Notes: generated from the letters alone by a model not told the origin. A stretch of 60,049 nucleotides of DNA from Acrocarpospora macrocephala (GCF_009687865.1 NZ_BLAE01000042.1:38068-98116); one strand, 5' to 3'; positions 16,832 through 25,163 are shown, counted from the stretch's first letter. Numbers and translations: made by a program.

Positions 16832-16955
16832 CGGGACACCAGCACGACCAATTCCGTGAACACCTGGATCGCGCTCACCAGGACACCCGACGCGATCAAT
16901 TCCGCTGGCACCTGAGGTCGCGTTCACCGAGACACCAGCGCGATCAGCTCGGCCA
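16822..16955. repeat. Three imperfect tandem repeats (47-49 bp) at an MmgE/PrpD gene junction
   Basis: Copies begin at 16822 (TCGCGCTCACCGGGACACC), 16869 (TCGCGCTCACCAGGACACC) and 16918 (TCGCGTTCACCGAGACACC), and each continues with a similar CGACCAATTCC/GCGATCAATTCC-type segment. The third copy overlaps the coding end of paralogue 3, and the first overlaps the start of paralogue 2. The spacer between these two genes thus seems to have grown by tandem duplication of the end of the upstream gene. Confidence 0.7.
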
Positions 16956-18294
16956 CGTCTGGACACTCCCGCAATGCCCGCCACCGCTCCCCGGCCGTCA
17001 CCGCCTGCTCCGGTGCCAGCGACCGGCGCGCGTTGCCCTCGAACTTGGCGGCCAGGTCGACCTCGCTCAGCGGCGCGAAAGGCCCGCCCGGCAACTCCTT
17101 CCGAGGCACAAAATGGCGATATATCCGGCCTTTGTGGTCGTGGATCGTCACCGGGTTGCCTTTCCGTTTGTCGGCTCCGGCGGCGTCCCACCGGGACAGC
17201 ACCTCGGCTCGCACCTTCCGCGCGGCCGCGGCGACGGCGGGATCGGCGAGTGCCTCGGCGGTGAAGTCGTCCACGCTCACCCGGCCGCGCACCATGAGCG
17301 TGCCGAGCATGCGGTGCACGCTGAACTTGGCCTCGCATCCGCTGGCGGGCTCGGGAAAGCGCAGCACGGGCGAGGTCTCGGCCATCTCGTGCACGATCAC
17401 CCGCTCGATGTCGTCCGCGGCGAGCCCGTGCTTCTCCAGCAGCCCCGCCAGCCCGGCCAGCGCGCTGTGGTTGGAGCCGCAACACGGATACCGCTTGAGG
17501 AAAATCGTCTTCGCCGCCCGGTACGGGTTCCCGAGTTCCCCGATGATCCGGTCGATCGGCACCAGGCGATGCCCGAAGAACGCCTCCAGGAATCCCCCGC
17601 GCGCCTCGAAGGCCCGCGCCGATCCCGCGCCGCCGCGCCGCGCGGCCAGCACGGCCAGCACCCCGGCCTTGGCCGCGTGCCCGGCGTGCAGGGGTTTGAC
17701 CATGCTTCCGCTGCTTCGTCCCAGCCCGGCGGCGGCTGAGGCGGCCAGCGTCAGCGCGTTCGCGGTCCGCGTCTCGTCGAGGTCCAGGACCTTGGCGGCG
17801 GCACAGGTCGCGGCGAGGGCGCCGAAGACGGGCGTACTGTGGAAACACCGGTCGTACTGGTCGTACGCGCCGGTCTGGCACAGCCCGACGCCGAGCTCGA
17901 ACCCGGTCGCGTAGGCGAGCAGCAGAGCCGAGCCGGGGATGGGGCGGCGCGCGTATTCGGCCGCGGCCAGGATCGCCGGGACCAACGCCACGCTGGGATG
18001 CCCGTAGCCGCCCATGTCGTCGAAGTCGTCGCTGTGCCCGAAGGTGCCGTTGACCATCGCCGCCGTGGGCGCGCCCGTCCTGAGCCCGGTGCCGATGATC
18101 GTGCAGGGTCCCGCGCCGCCTTCGCGAGCGGCGTGCGCCTCCATGATGCGGCCGTGTTCGGACGTGCGCCCGGCCAGCATGGTGCCGACCGTGTCCAGGA
18201 AGGACCGTTCGATCGCGTCCAGGTCGGCGGCCGGAACCTCGGGCGTGCCCGCCACGAACGCGGCGATCCGCTCCGCGACGCTAGGCGACGGCAT
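16924..18294 (-). CDS. MmgE/PrpD family protein, canonical motifs (paralogue 3 of 5)
   Basis: A 456-residue MmgE/PrpD protein with the full set of family active-site motifs. HSDDFDDMGGYGHPSVALVPA carries the acidic loop and the following His. GSMVKPLHAGHAAKAG carries the Lys, and FLKRYPCCGSNHSALAGL carries P-C-C-x-x-H. In cis-aconitate decarboxylase and 2-methylcitrate dehydratase these residues line the tricarboxylate pocket, so this copy is probably catalytically active. Its start overlaps the end of paralogue 4 by 14 bases, showing translational coupling. Dehydratase or decarboxylase cannot be told apart by eye. Confidence 0.88.
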   Translation of the reverse strand: MPSPSVAERIAAFVAGTPEVPAADLDAIERSFLDTVGTMLAGRTSEHGRIMEAHAAREGGAGPCTIIGTGLRTGAPTAAMVNGTFGHSDDFDDMGGYGHPSVALVPAILAAAEYARRPIPGSALLLAYATGFELGVGLCQTGAYDQYDRCFHSTPVFGALAATCAAAKVLDLDETRTANALTLAASAAAGLGRSSGSMVKPLHAGHAAKAGVLAVLAARRGGAGSARAFEARGGFLEAFFGHRLVPIDRIIGELGNPYRAAKTIFLKRYPCCGSNHSALAGLAGLLEKHGLAADDIERVIVHEMAETSPVLRFPEPASGCEAKFSVHRMLGTLMVRGRVSVDDFTAEALADPAVAAAARKVRAEVLSRWDAAGADKRKGNPVTIHDHKGRIYRHFVPRKELPGGPFAPLSEVDLAAKFEGNARRSLAPEQAVTAGERWRALRECPDVAELIALVSR

Positions 18295-19693
18295 CGGCGA
18301 CCTCCGCGACGGGCGCGAGGTGGGTCACGAGCCGGCTCACGTCCGCCACCTCGGTCAGGCCTTCGATCAGGTCGAGCGCGGCCCGGGCGTGCTCGGCGGG
18401 CAGCCGGCCGTACTCGGTGCAGGCGAAGAACTTCTCTCGCAGCGACGCCCACGACAGCGGGCGCGCCGGGGACCCCGGCGCGTGCCTGACCTGGAGGCGG
18501 TGGCGTTCCCCGTTGGTGAGCTCGATCCGCACGTCGACGAAGCCGCGCGTGCCCGCGCTGGCCCGCCGCCCGTCCGGATCCCCGGGGGAACACTCCGGAT
18601 CCTCGACCACGAAGGTGCGCTCGATCACCTCCTTGATCTCCGGCCGCCGCACCGCCTCGTCGGTGAAGGCGCTCAACCCGAAGTCGCCGTCGTGCACGCC
18701 GACGGCCAGCGCGTACTCCATGCTGAACTTGCCCTGCAGCCCCGTCACCGGCCGCGTGTACGGCAACGGCTTCAAGGTCCCCGGCGGCACGTGCACGCCG
18801 GCCGACCTGACCCGCTCCGGGTCGCCCAGGATGCCCGCCGCCCGCATGCGCTCCAGCGCGTCGATCGTGCGGTGCATGGCGAAGCAGCACGGATACTTCT
18901 TGATCGAGATCCCCGGCGAGGCCAGCGTGTACGGCGCGCCCAGCGACTCGATGAAACTCTCCGGCGTCGATTCGGCGGTGCCGTACACGTCGAAGAAGCC
19001 GCCCTTGCCGTCCAGCGCGGCCGCAAGGCCGGTGTAACCGCTGGCGGCCAGCGTGGCCGCGGTGAGCCCGGCGCTGGCCGCCCACCCGCTGTGCAGGGGT
19101 TTGGTCATCGTGCCGAAGTTGACCCGCAGCCCGCTCGCCATCGACGCGGCGATGCCGAGCGCGGCGGCGATCTGCTCGCGGTCCAGCCGCAGCAGCGCCG
19201 CCACCGCCGCGCACGCCCCGAACACGCCGATCGTCCCGGTGGAATGCCAGCCGCGGTTGTAGTGCCCGGACCCGATCGCGGCCCCGAACTTGGTCGCGAC
19301 CTCGTATCCGGTCACGAACGCCCGCAGCAGCTCGTTCCCGCTGCGCGGCTCCTGGCCGAGCGCGGCCAGCAGCGCGGGCAGGATGACCCCGCCGGGATGG
19401 CCAGGCATGGCGGAGACGGTGTCGTCGAAGTCCAGCGCGTGCGCCAGCGCGCCGTTGGCCAGGGCCGCCCGGTCCGCGCTGGTCCTGATCTGGGTGCCGA
19501 GCACCGCGTACGCGCCCGACGTGCCGCTCAGATAGCGCGCGATCGGGGTGGCCAGATCGCTCCTGGTGCCCGCGACGGCGACGGCCGCCGTGTCGGCGAG
19601 GCTGCGTTTGGCCTGGTCGAGCACGTCGTCGGGCAGGTCCGCCGTGGCCGATCCCTCGATGAAGGCGGCCAGCTGGCGCTGAATTTCCGGCAT
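18281..19693 (-). CDS. MmgE/PrpD family protein, canonical motifs (paralogue 4 of 5)
   Basis: A 470-residue MmgE/PrpD protein. AHALDFDDTVSAMPGHPGGV, GTMTKPLHSGWAASAG and IKKYPCCFAMHRTIDAL are all intact, so it is predicted to be active. The ATG at 19693 (MPEIQRQLAAFIEG) has GGAG eight bases upstream. A GTG at 19711, overlapping the tctB stop, is an alternative start adding six residues. It directly follows the transporter genes. Copies 3 and 4 are clearly diverged from each other, so they are not a recent duplication. Confidence 0.88.
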   Translation of the reverse strand: MPEIQRQLAAFIEGSATADLPDDVLDQAKRSLADTAAVAVAGTRSDLATPIARYLSGTSGAYAVLGTQIRTSADRAALANGALAHALDFDDTVSAMPGHPGGVILPALLAALGQEPRSGNELLRAFVTGYEVATKFGAAIGSGHYNRGWHSTGTIGVFGACAAVAALLRLDREQIAAALGIAASMASGLRVNFGTMTKPLHSGWAASAGLTAATLAASGYTGLAAALDGKGGFFDVYGTAESTPESFIESLGAPYTLASPGISIKKYPCCFAMHRTIDALERMRAAGILGDPERVRSAGVHVPPGTLKPLPYTRPVTGLQGKFSMEYALAVGVHDGDFGLSAFTDEAVRRPEIKEVIERTFVVEDPECSPGDPDGRRASAGTRGFVDVRIELTNGERHRLQVRHAPGSPARPLSWASLREKFFACTEYGRLPAEHARAALDLIEGLTEVADVSRLVTHLAPVAEVADAVA

Positions 19694-19707
19694 AACGATG
19701 GCTCCGT

Positions 19708-20166
19708 TCACAGACCGAAGGGGCCTGGGGGAAGGTGGAAGTCGAGCGTGGCGCTCAGCAGCAGCAACAGCGCCGTGGTCACGACCGCGCCGCCCAGCGA
19801 GAAGGACAGGCTCAACCGGCTGCCGAAGCGCAGGAAGGCGAACAGCCAGATCGGCACGCCGATGACCCCGCCCAGCGCGACCAGCAGCACGAGCAACCCG
19901 GCGAACCAGCCCATCCACAGCGCGAACGCCCGGAGGGTGCCCGCGTCAACCCGCTCCTCGCCGTCCTCTTCGGGGTGGTCACGGCGCAATGTCCGCAGGT
20001 CCATGACGATGATCACCAGCGCGGTGATCGTGCCGAGGATCGCGACCAGCGTGGGGAACCACATCGAGGCGTCCCGGAAGCCGCGCGCCTCATATCCGGC
20101 GTAGACCATCACGACCAGCGTGAGCGCCGCGACCGCGAGGCTGAGCCTCGCCTGAGCCGTCTTCAT
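19708..20166 (-). CDS. tctB: Tripartite tricarboxylate transporter, small membrane subunit TctB
   Basis: A 152-residue TctB subunit with four hydrophobic segments (LSLAVAALTLVVMVYAGY, WFPTLVAILGTITALVIIV, LVLLVALGGVIGVPIWLFAF, GGAVVTTALLLLLSATLDF) and a charged central loop (RRDHPEEDGEERVD). TctB pairs with the large TctA channel and the periplasmic-type binding protein TctC in secondary uptake of citrate-like acids. Its ATG overlaps the tctA stop as ATGA, and its stop overlaps a possible GTG start of MmgE/PrpD paralogue 4. Confidence 0.85.
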   Translation of the reverse strand: MKTAQARLSLAVAALTLVVMVYAGYEARGFRDASMWFPTLVAILGTITALVIIVMDLRTLRRDHPEEDGEERVDAGTLRAFALWMGWFAGLLVLLVALGGVIGVPIWLFAFLRFGSRLSLSFSLGGAVVTTALLLLLSATLDFHLPPGPFGL

Positions 20167-21662
20167 CGGGCGCTCACCAGAACCTCGTCCCGCACCGGCG
20201 GGCGTTCCTTGCGCAGGCTCCCGGCCAGCAGCACGCCGAGAATCGCGACCGCGATGAGGATCACCCCGGGCCGCACCAGCCAGCTCAGGTCGTAGCGGGC
20301 CATCGAGATCCACAGATAGCGTTCCGCGGGCGGCCCGAGCACGAAGCCGACCACGAACGCGGCCCGCGACCAGCCCGAATGCACCGCGAACCAGCCGAAC
20401 AGGCCGAGGATCAGGAGCATCGCGATGTCCGCCCAGGTCTGCGTGGTCTGGTAGACGGCCAGCGCGACCGCCACGAACAGGAACGGCACCAGCCGCCGCC
20501 CCGGGATCAGGCACAGCTTCGCCACGAAGTTGCGCAGCGAGAAGCAGATCGCGGTGGCCAGGATGTTGGCCACCACCAGGCTCCACACGATCGTCAGCAC
20601 CACCGGCAGGTTGGCGTCCGACACCAGCTCGGGGCCCGGCTGGATGCCGACCAGGATCAGGCCGCCGAGCAGCACCGCCGTCACGCCGCTGCCCGGGATG
20701 CCGAACATGAGCGCCGGGATGAGCTGGCCGCCCTCCATCGAGTTGTTGGCGGCCTCGGGCGCGATCACGCCGCGGATGTCGCCCTTGCCGAAGCGGCTGC
20801 GGTCTTTGGACAGGCGGGCGGTCAGGCCGTACACGATCCAGTTGATGGCGCTGCCGCCCACGCCCGGGATCGCGCCGAGCAGGGCGCCGAGGCCGGAGCT
20901 GCGCAGCACGAGCCCGGGATGGCGGAGCGTGTCCCGCGCCCCCTCCAGCCGCCCGGCCGTGATCCGCGCGGTGACGTCGCTGATCGGCTTGTTGCGGCGC
21001 AGCAGGTCGACGAACTCGGGGATCGCGAAGATCGCCATCGCCACCATCGCGATCGGCAGCCCGTCCGTCAGGTACGGCGAGCCGAAGGTGTAGCGGTAGT
21101 CCGGCGAGGCGGGCGCGGACCCCACCGTGCTCAGCAGCATGCCGAACAGGGCCGCCAGCAGCCCTTTGGCGACCGCGCCCCGGGCCAGGATGGCGACCGT
21201 GCTGATGCCGAGCATGGTCAGCATGAACAGCTCGGGCGACCCGAACGCCAGGATCAGCGGCCGGAACAGCGGCAGCACCGCGAACAGCACGGCCGCGCCG
21301 AAGATGCCGCCCAGCATGGACGCGGTGAACGAGGCGCCCAGCGCCCGCCCGGCCTGCCCTTGTTTGGCGAGGGGATAGCCGTCCATCACGGTCGCGCCCG
21401 CGCCGGCCGAGCCGGGCACCCCGACCAGCACGGCGGGGAAGGTGTCGGAGGTGTGGTTGGCCGCCATGATGCCGATCATCAGCGCCATCGCCGAATGCGG
21501 GTCCATCCCGTACACGAACGGCAGCAGCAGCGACATTCCGGCCACGCCGCCCAGGCCCGGAATCAGGCCGACCACGAGACCGACCAGCACGCCCAGCAGC
21601 AGCCAGCCCAGGCGCTCCGGGGTGAACAGCCCGGCCAGCGCCTCTAATGCGATATCCAGCAT
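20163..21662 (-). CDS. tctA: Tripartite tricarboxylate transporter, large membrane subunit TctA
   Basis: A 499-residue TctA with about twelve hydrophobic segments. The family signatures are clear: VGLVVGLIPGLGGVAGMSLL, LMIGIMAANHTSDTFPAVLV and VGVPGSAGAGATVMDGYPLA, and later FGIPGSGVTAVLLGGLIL, the second half of the inverted repeat. TctA forms the transport path and takes its substrate from TctC. Citrate and tricarballylate are the known substrates of the family, but many members carry other carboxylates. It lies 64 bases after tctC, with a strong hairpin between. Confidence 0.93.
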   Translation of the reverse strand: MLDIALEALAGLFTPERLGWLLLGVLVGLVVGLIPGLGGVAGMSLLLPFVYGMDPHSAMALMIGIMAANHTSDTFPAVLVGVPGSAGAGATVMDGYPLAKQGQAGRALGASFTASMLGGIFGAAVLFAVLPLFRPLILAFGSPELFMLTMLGISTVAILARGAVAKGLLAALFGMLLSTVGSAPASPDYRYTFGSPYLTDGLPIAMVAMAIFAIPEFVDLLRRNKPISDVTARITAGRLEGARDTLRHPGLVLRSSGLGALLGAIPGVGGSAINWIVYGLTARLSKDRSRFGKGDIRGVIAPEAANNSMEGGQLIPALMFGIPGSGVTAVLLGGLILVGIQPGPELVSDANLPVVLTIVWSLVVANILATAICFSLRNFVAKLCLIPGRRLVPFLFVAVALAVYQTTQTWADIAMLLILGLFGWFAVHSGWSRAAFVVGFVLGPPAERYLWISMARYDLSWLVRPGVILIAVAILGVLLAGSLRKERPPVRDEVLVSAR

Positions 21663-21687
21663 GCGAATCCTCGATCGAAAGGGGGCT

Positions 21688-21718
21688 CCGGGCGGGCGGG
21701 GCGACCCCGCCCGCCCGG
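21688..21718 (-). terminator. GC-rich hairpin between tctC and tctA (attenuating terminator)
   Basis: CCGGGCGGGCGGGG (21688-21701) pairs perfectly with CCCCGCCCGCCCGG (21705-21718), with a 3-base loop, in the tctC-tctA gap. In the direction of transcription it is followed by GAGCCCCCTTTC rather than a T-run, so partial termination or mRNA 3'-end stabilisation is likely. This would give more binding protein than channel. Confidence 0.6.
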
Positions 21719-21726
21719 TTTGATCG

Positions 21727-22872
21727 TCAGGACGGGAACTTGTAGTCCCAGCGCCTGGTCAGGTAGTCCTGCAGCCACTTGCGGGCCTCGGGGCTGGGCT
21801 TGACCATCGCGTCGATGGCCGACTGCAGCGCCGCGCCGCGCAGCGGTTCGTTGCCCTGCAGCTCCTCGTCCAGCGTCTTGCGCATGGCCGGATCGGTGAG
21901 CATCTTCTCGATGCCCTGGTTGAAGGCGTCCACGGCCGCCGCCGGCGCGTCGCCGTGCAGCCACAGCGCCTTGCTGAGCGAGTCGCCACTGGCCACCAGC
22001 AGGTTGTTGGCCTCCCATTCGGGGCCGGCCGCGGGCTTGCCGGTGATCTTCTCGTACAGCTCGGCGGGGGTCATCAGGTCGGGCAGCGACGGCACCCGCT
22101 CCAGCTTCCCGTTGACCACCAGGCCGGTGCTCATGATCGGCACGATCTCGCCGCTGTCCACCTTCGGCTTGATCTCCCGCAGGTACGGCAGGGCGCTGTC
22201 GGTGGAGATGTTGCTCTCGCCGCGCTCGAAGGCGATCCGGCTGTCACCGGCGCCCTCGTACCCGAAGATCGCCTGGTATTTCACGCCCAGCAGGTCGAGC
22301 GCGAGCAGCCGGCGCAGGTCGCCGCCGGACGGGTTCTCCCCGGCGAACCGCAGCGGCTCCGCCGTCTTGCCCGCGATGTCCTCGGGCTTCTTGATGCCGG
22401 TGCTGGCCCACACGTAGAGCGCGCCGCCGAACGGGAAGCCCACGATGGGCTTCATGTCGACGAAGTCGAACTTCACGTTGGGGTCCTGCAGCACGTAGGC
22501 GGAGTGGGTGGAGCCGGAGGAGACCAGGATCGTGGTGCCGTCGTGCGGCTCACGCTCCATGAAATGGTTGGTGCCGGTGATGCTGCCGCCACCACCCCGG
22601 TTCTCGATGAAGATGCTGGGATTGCCCGGGATGGCCTTCTGCAGCAGCGGCGCCAGCAGCCGCGCCGTCGTGTCGGCCCCGCCGCCCGGCGCGAACGGCA
22701 CCAGCAGCTTGATCTTCTTGCCTTCGTAGTACGGCGCCTGCTGCTCGGCGCCCTGCTGGGCTCCGTCGGTGGCGGCGGTCCCGCCGCAGGCGGCCAGCAG
22801 CGCGCACGCGACGGCGGCGGCTCCCAGCCGAATGGTCGTTAAACGCTGCCGGTGGTGGTCGGTTCGGGTCAT
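21727..22872 (-). CDS. tctC: Tripartite tricarboxylate transporter solute-binding lipoprotein TctC
   Basis: A 381-residue binding protein of the Bug/TctC family. The N-terminus has a basic start, a hydrophobic stretch and the lipobox ALLAACGG near residue 30, so it is probably anchored outside the membrane as a lipoprotein. KIKLLVPFAPGGGADTTARL, ENRGGGGSITGTNHF and the final domain match the family's two-lobed carboxylate-binding fold. It is longer than usual (~320) because of extra residues at both ends. The ATG at 22872 is chosen because AGGAGG lies 10 bases upstream; the in-frame GTG at 22881 would have no room for a ribosome-binding site. Confidence 0.9.
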   Translation of the reverse strand: MTRTDHHRQRLTTIRLGAAAVACALLAACGGTAATDGAQQGAEQQAPYYEGKKIKLLVPFAPGGGADTTARLLAPLLQKAIPGNPSIFIENRGGGGSITGTNHFMEREPHDGTTILVSSGSTHSAYVLQDPNVKFDFVDMKPIVGFPFGGALYVWASTGIKKPEDIAGKTAEPLRFAGENPSGGDLRRLLALDLLGVKYQAIFGYEGAGDSRIAFERGESNISTDSALPYLREIKPKVDSGEIVPIMSTGLVVNGKLERVPSLPDLMTPAELYEKITGKPAAGPEWEANNLLVASGDSLSKALWLHGDAPAAAVDAFNQGIEKMLTDPAMRKTLDEELQGNEPLRGAALQSAIDAMVKPSPEARKWLQDYLTRRWDYKFPS

Positions 22873-22948
22873 TGCAGCCACGCCTCCTGGGGCCTGCTAG
22901 CTGTCGTGCTCACTTACGCGGGGCCACGGTCGTCGTCACCTCTCTTCG

Positions 22949-24415
22949 TCACCTCTCTTCCGGGATCCCCGTGCCGTGGCGCGCGCGGGATCCGATCAGC
23001 AGCCTGGAAAGTTCCCCGAGGTCAGGCATGCCGGCCAGGTTCTTGATCAGGTCGATGACGCGGTCCGGTTCGTCGAGGCCCGAGCACCGCGCGAACTTGC
23101 CCTCGATGTCGCCGTCGGTGAGCGCGGTCTCGGGCGTGCGCCCGCGCGGGCGTTCCATCCGGGCGGTGTACGTCCGGCCGCCCGCCTTCACCGTCACCTC
23201 CGCGGCGAAATGCTCCGGCCCCTGGCGGTCCTCCGGCAGCGGGCGGGCCCGCACTTTCGCGCGCATCGCGACGACGTCGGGCCGGTTGATCGCCTCCGGG
23301 GTGAAGTGCTCGATGGCGATATATCCGTCTAACAGGGCCAGGGCGACCACATGCTGCAGGCTGAACTTCGCGCTCAGCGGCCCGTCCACCTCCGGCCGGT
23401 CCAGGTGCGCGAACCTGCGCGGATGGATGAACGCCTCAACCTCATCGATCGAGCCTGCGAAGTTGGCCTGACCCGCGAAGCCACTCGGACCCGCGTTGGT
23501 CAGACCCGCGCCGTCCGGACCTGCGATATTGGTCGTGCCCGCTATCTCGGCCCGGAGCTTGATCGCGGCGTCGATGGCCGCGTGTGTCCCGCCGCAGCAC
23601 GGATGAAGCTTGATCGCCAGCCCGGGATCCTCCAGATCCCACGGGTTCCCCAGGCTCGCCACCATGGCCGCCGGGTCGAACAGCCCAGGCCCGTTGAAGA
23701 CCGCCCCGAACCCCTGCTTGTCCTCCATGGCGCCCGGGTTGGCCGTCGCCCCCGCCCGGGCCAGCAGCGCGCAGGCCACCCCCGCCTGCGCCGCCCGCCC
23801 GACCTGCAGCGGCTTGGCCATCGCCCCGAAACTCGACTTGATCCCGGCCGCGGCCGCCGTGGCCAGCGCCAGCGCGGCCGTCACCTGCCCGGCCGTACAT
23901 CCCAGTAGCTTCGCGGCCGCCGCGGCCGCCCCGAACGTCCCCAGCGTCGATGTCGGATGCCACCCTTTGTCGTAGTGCAGGAAGTTCACCCCACGCGCGA
24001 TGGAGGTGGCCACCTCCACCCCCGCGCAGTAGGCCGCCAGCAGCTCCCGCCCCGACCGCCCTTCCTGCTCCGCCACCGCGAACGCGGCCGGAAACACGGC
24101 AACCGTCGGATGTCCCCCCATGGTGTGACTCACATCGTCGAAGTCGAGCGCGTGCCCCACCGCCCCGTTGGCGAAGGCGGCCAGCTCAGCCGTACTCCGC
24201 CGCCCCATCCCCAGCACGGTCGCCGCCCCCGGCCCACCGTGATCGAGATACGCGCCGACCACCTCGGCCAGCGGCTCCCCCCGCCCCGCCAGCGTGACCC
24301 CCACCAGATCCAGCACGCTCCGCAGCGCGGTCGCCCGCGCCCGCTCCGGCACATCCTCAAGCCGCGCACCGGCCACCCACCGGCCCAGAACACTCAGTAC
24401 GAATTGGTCGGCCAC
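22949..24415 (-). CDS. MmgE/PrpD family protein with repeat insertion (paralogue 5 of 5)
   Basis: A 488-residue MmgE/PrpD protein, the first gene of the island. Motifs are intact: GHALDFDDVSHTMGGHPTV, GAMAKPLQVGRAAQAG and IKLHPCCGGTHAAIDAA. A Gly/Ala/Asn-rich stretch of about 30 residues (IAGPDGAGLTNAGPS, then GFAGQANFAGS) interrupts the domain after the CC motif; it is built of degenerate x-A-G-x-x pentapeptides and explains the extra length. The GTG start has GGGAG seven bases upstream. It is preceded by a 286-base control region carrying the shared ACATTGATT motif, so this is probably where the main transcript begins. Confidence 0.87.
   Translation of the reverse strand: MADQFVLSVLGRWVAGARLEDVPERARATALRSVLDLVGVTLAGRGEPLAEVVGAYLDHGGPGAATVLGMGRRSTAELAAFANGAVGHALDFDDVSHTMGGHPTVAVFPAAFAVAEQEGRSGRELLAAYCAGVEVATSIARGVNFLHYDKGWHPTSTLGTFGAAAAAAKLLGCTAGQVTAALALATAAAAGIKSSFGAMAKPLQVGRAAQAGVACALLARAGATANPGAMEDKQGFGAVFNGPGLFDPAAMVASLGNPWDLEDPGLAIKLHPCCGGTHAAIDAAIKLRAEIAGTTNIAGPDGAGLTNAGPSGFAGQANFAGSIDEVEAFIHPRRFAHLDRPEVDGPLSAKFSLQHVVALALLDGYIAIEHFTPEAINRPDVVAMRAKVRARPLPEDRQGPEHFAAEVTVKAGGRTYTARMERPRGRTPETALTDGDIEGKFARCSGLDEPDRVIDLIKNLAGMPDLGELSRLLIGSRARHGTGIPEER
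23455..23545 (-). repeat. In-frame degenerate 15-bp repeats inside MmgE/PrpD paralogue 5
   Basis: Five to six degenerate 15-base units encode an x-A-G-x-x pattern, in frame within the coding region. The four other paralogues have no such insertion at this place. It is probably a surface loop expanded by replication slippage. Confidence 0.6.
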
Positions 24416-24459
24416 GGCGAACTCCCTCGCCTACCTAGCGAACCTGATCAACCAGGTAC

Positions 24460-24524
24460 ACATTGATTACGCTGATGTAAAAAGTAAACATAGACACGTT
24501 GATGCACCTCGTCAATGGTGCATC
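24460..24524. promoter_or_regulatory. Control region of the catabolic island
   Basis: The A/T-richer region before MmgE/PrpD paralogue 5 contains ACATTGATT (24460-24468), shared with the crotonase promoter, and a perfect 8-bp inverted repeat GATGCACC (24501-24508) / GGTGCATC (24517-24524) with an 8-base spacer. Its dyad symmetry suits a dimeric GntR- or TetR-type repressor. No such regulator gene lies next to it. The rest of 24416-24701 holds only the terminator described separately. Confidence 0.45.
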
Positions 24525-24579
24525 GCAAAAAGGCAGGTATCGGACTATCCCAACCATCTACCTGCGAAAACAAGAAGAC

Positions 24580-24603
24580 GGGCCCACCTAGGGAGGTGGG
24601 CCC
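24580..24603 (-). terminator. Terminator of the sigma factor/subtilase operon
   Basis: GGGCCCACCT and AGGTGGGCCC form a perfect 10-bp stem with a 4-base loop. On the minus strand it is followed by GTCTTCTTGTTTT, a T-rich tail, about 100 bases past the last gene of the leftward sigma/subtilase operon. It also insulates the catabolic island. Confidence 0.75.
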
Positions 24604-24701
24604 GCCTGCGGCTTTGGGCACCTGACGGCGCGGCCGACGAATGAGATCCGCGCCAACTTGAGGCTCGGTGCGACGTTACGGCGGGTACCGGTCCGATCGG
24701 G

Positions 24702-25163
24702 TCACACCGTCGCCCAGGTCGTTATCACGTCCGCGATGCCGGGGCAGCGGCACCACAGCCGGAATCGGTCGACCGGCTTGGTGATGGTGAACCCGCCCAC
24801 CTCGTCCACCGGCATCTCGGGCCCCCAGCCGGATTCGGCCCAGATCCGGACCGTCCCGGGCCGTGGTGGCACCAGCTGGCCGACCAGTGTTCGCTCCGTG
24901 ACCTCGATCTCGATGGTCAGTTCGGCTGACCGGAAGGTCAGGGAATGGAGATGGGCGGTGTCGGCGCGGGTCAGGGCAAGGTCTTCCTCATGCTGGGCCG
25001 AGTCGTAGGCGAGGACGGCGAGTTCGGCGTCGATGCCGTGCCAGGCGTACGCGGTCTTGGCGGCCTCGACGAAGTCACGCGGGACGGCGTCGGCGGCTCT
25101 CAGCGCGGCGGCCAGGCGGCCGAGGAGTTCGTCGTCGTCCCATCGCTCAGCCACGTCGGTCAC
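24702..25163 (-). CDS. Unknown protein coupled to the ECF-type sigma factor
   Basis: The 153-residue protein is not assigned to a family. The N-terminal ~60 residues look helical and acidic (WDDDELLGRLAAALRAADAVP, FVEAAKTAYAWHG). The rest looks beta-rich (LTIEIEVTERTLVGQLVPP, TVRIWAESGWG, FTITKPVDRFRLWCRC), without membrane segments, so it is not a classical membrane anti-sigma factor. The GTG start lies inside the end of the sigma gene (17-base overlap), giving translational coupling. A soluble sigma regulator or a substrate of the nearby proteases are possible roles; both are inferred from position alone. Confidence 0.72.
   Translation of the reverse strand: MTDVAERWDDDELLGRLAAALRAADAVPRDFVEAAKTAYAWHGIDAELAVLAYDSAQHEEDLALTRADTAHLHSLTFRSAELTIEIEVTERTLVGQLVPPRPGTVRIWAESGWGPEMPVDEVGGFTITKPVDRFRLWCRCPGIADVITTWATV

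Noticed and set aside
16832-17881. A long N-terminal extension of MmgE/PrpD paralogue 2.
   Set aside because: The extra residues are the out-of-frame shadow of paralogue 3; the family start motif appears only at 16831.
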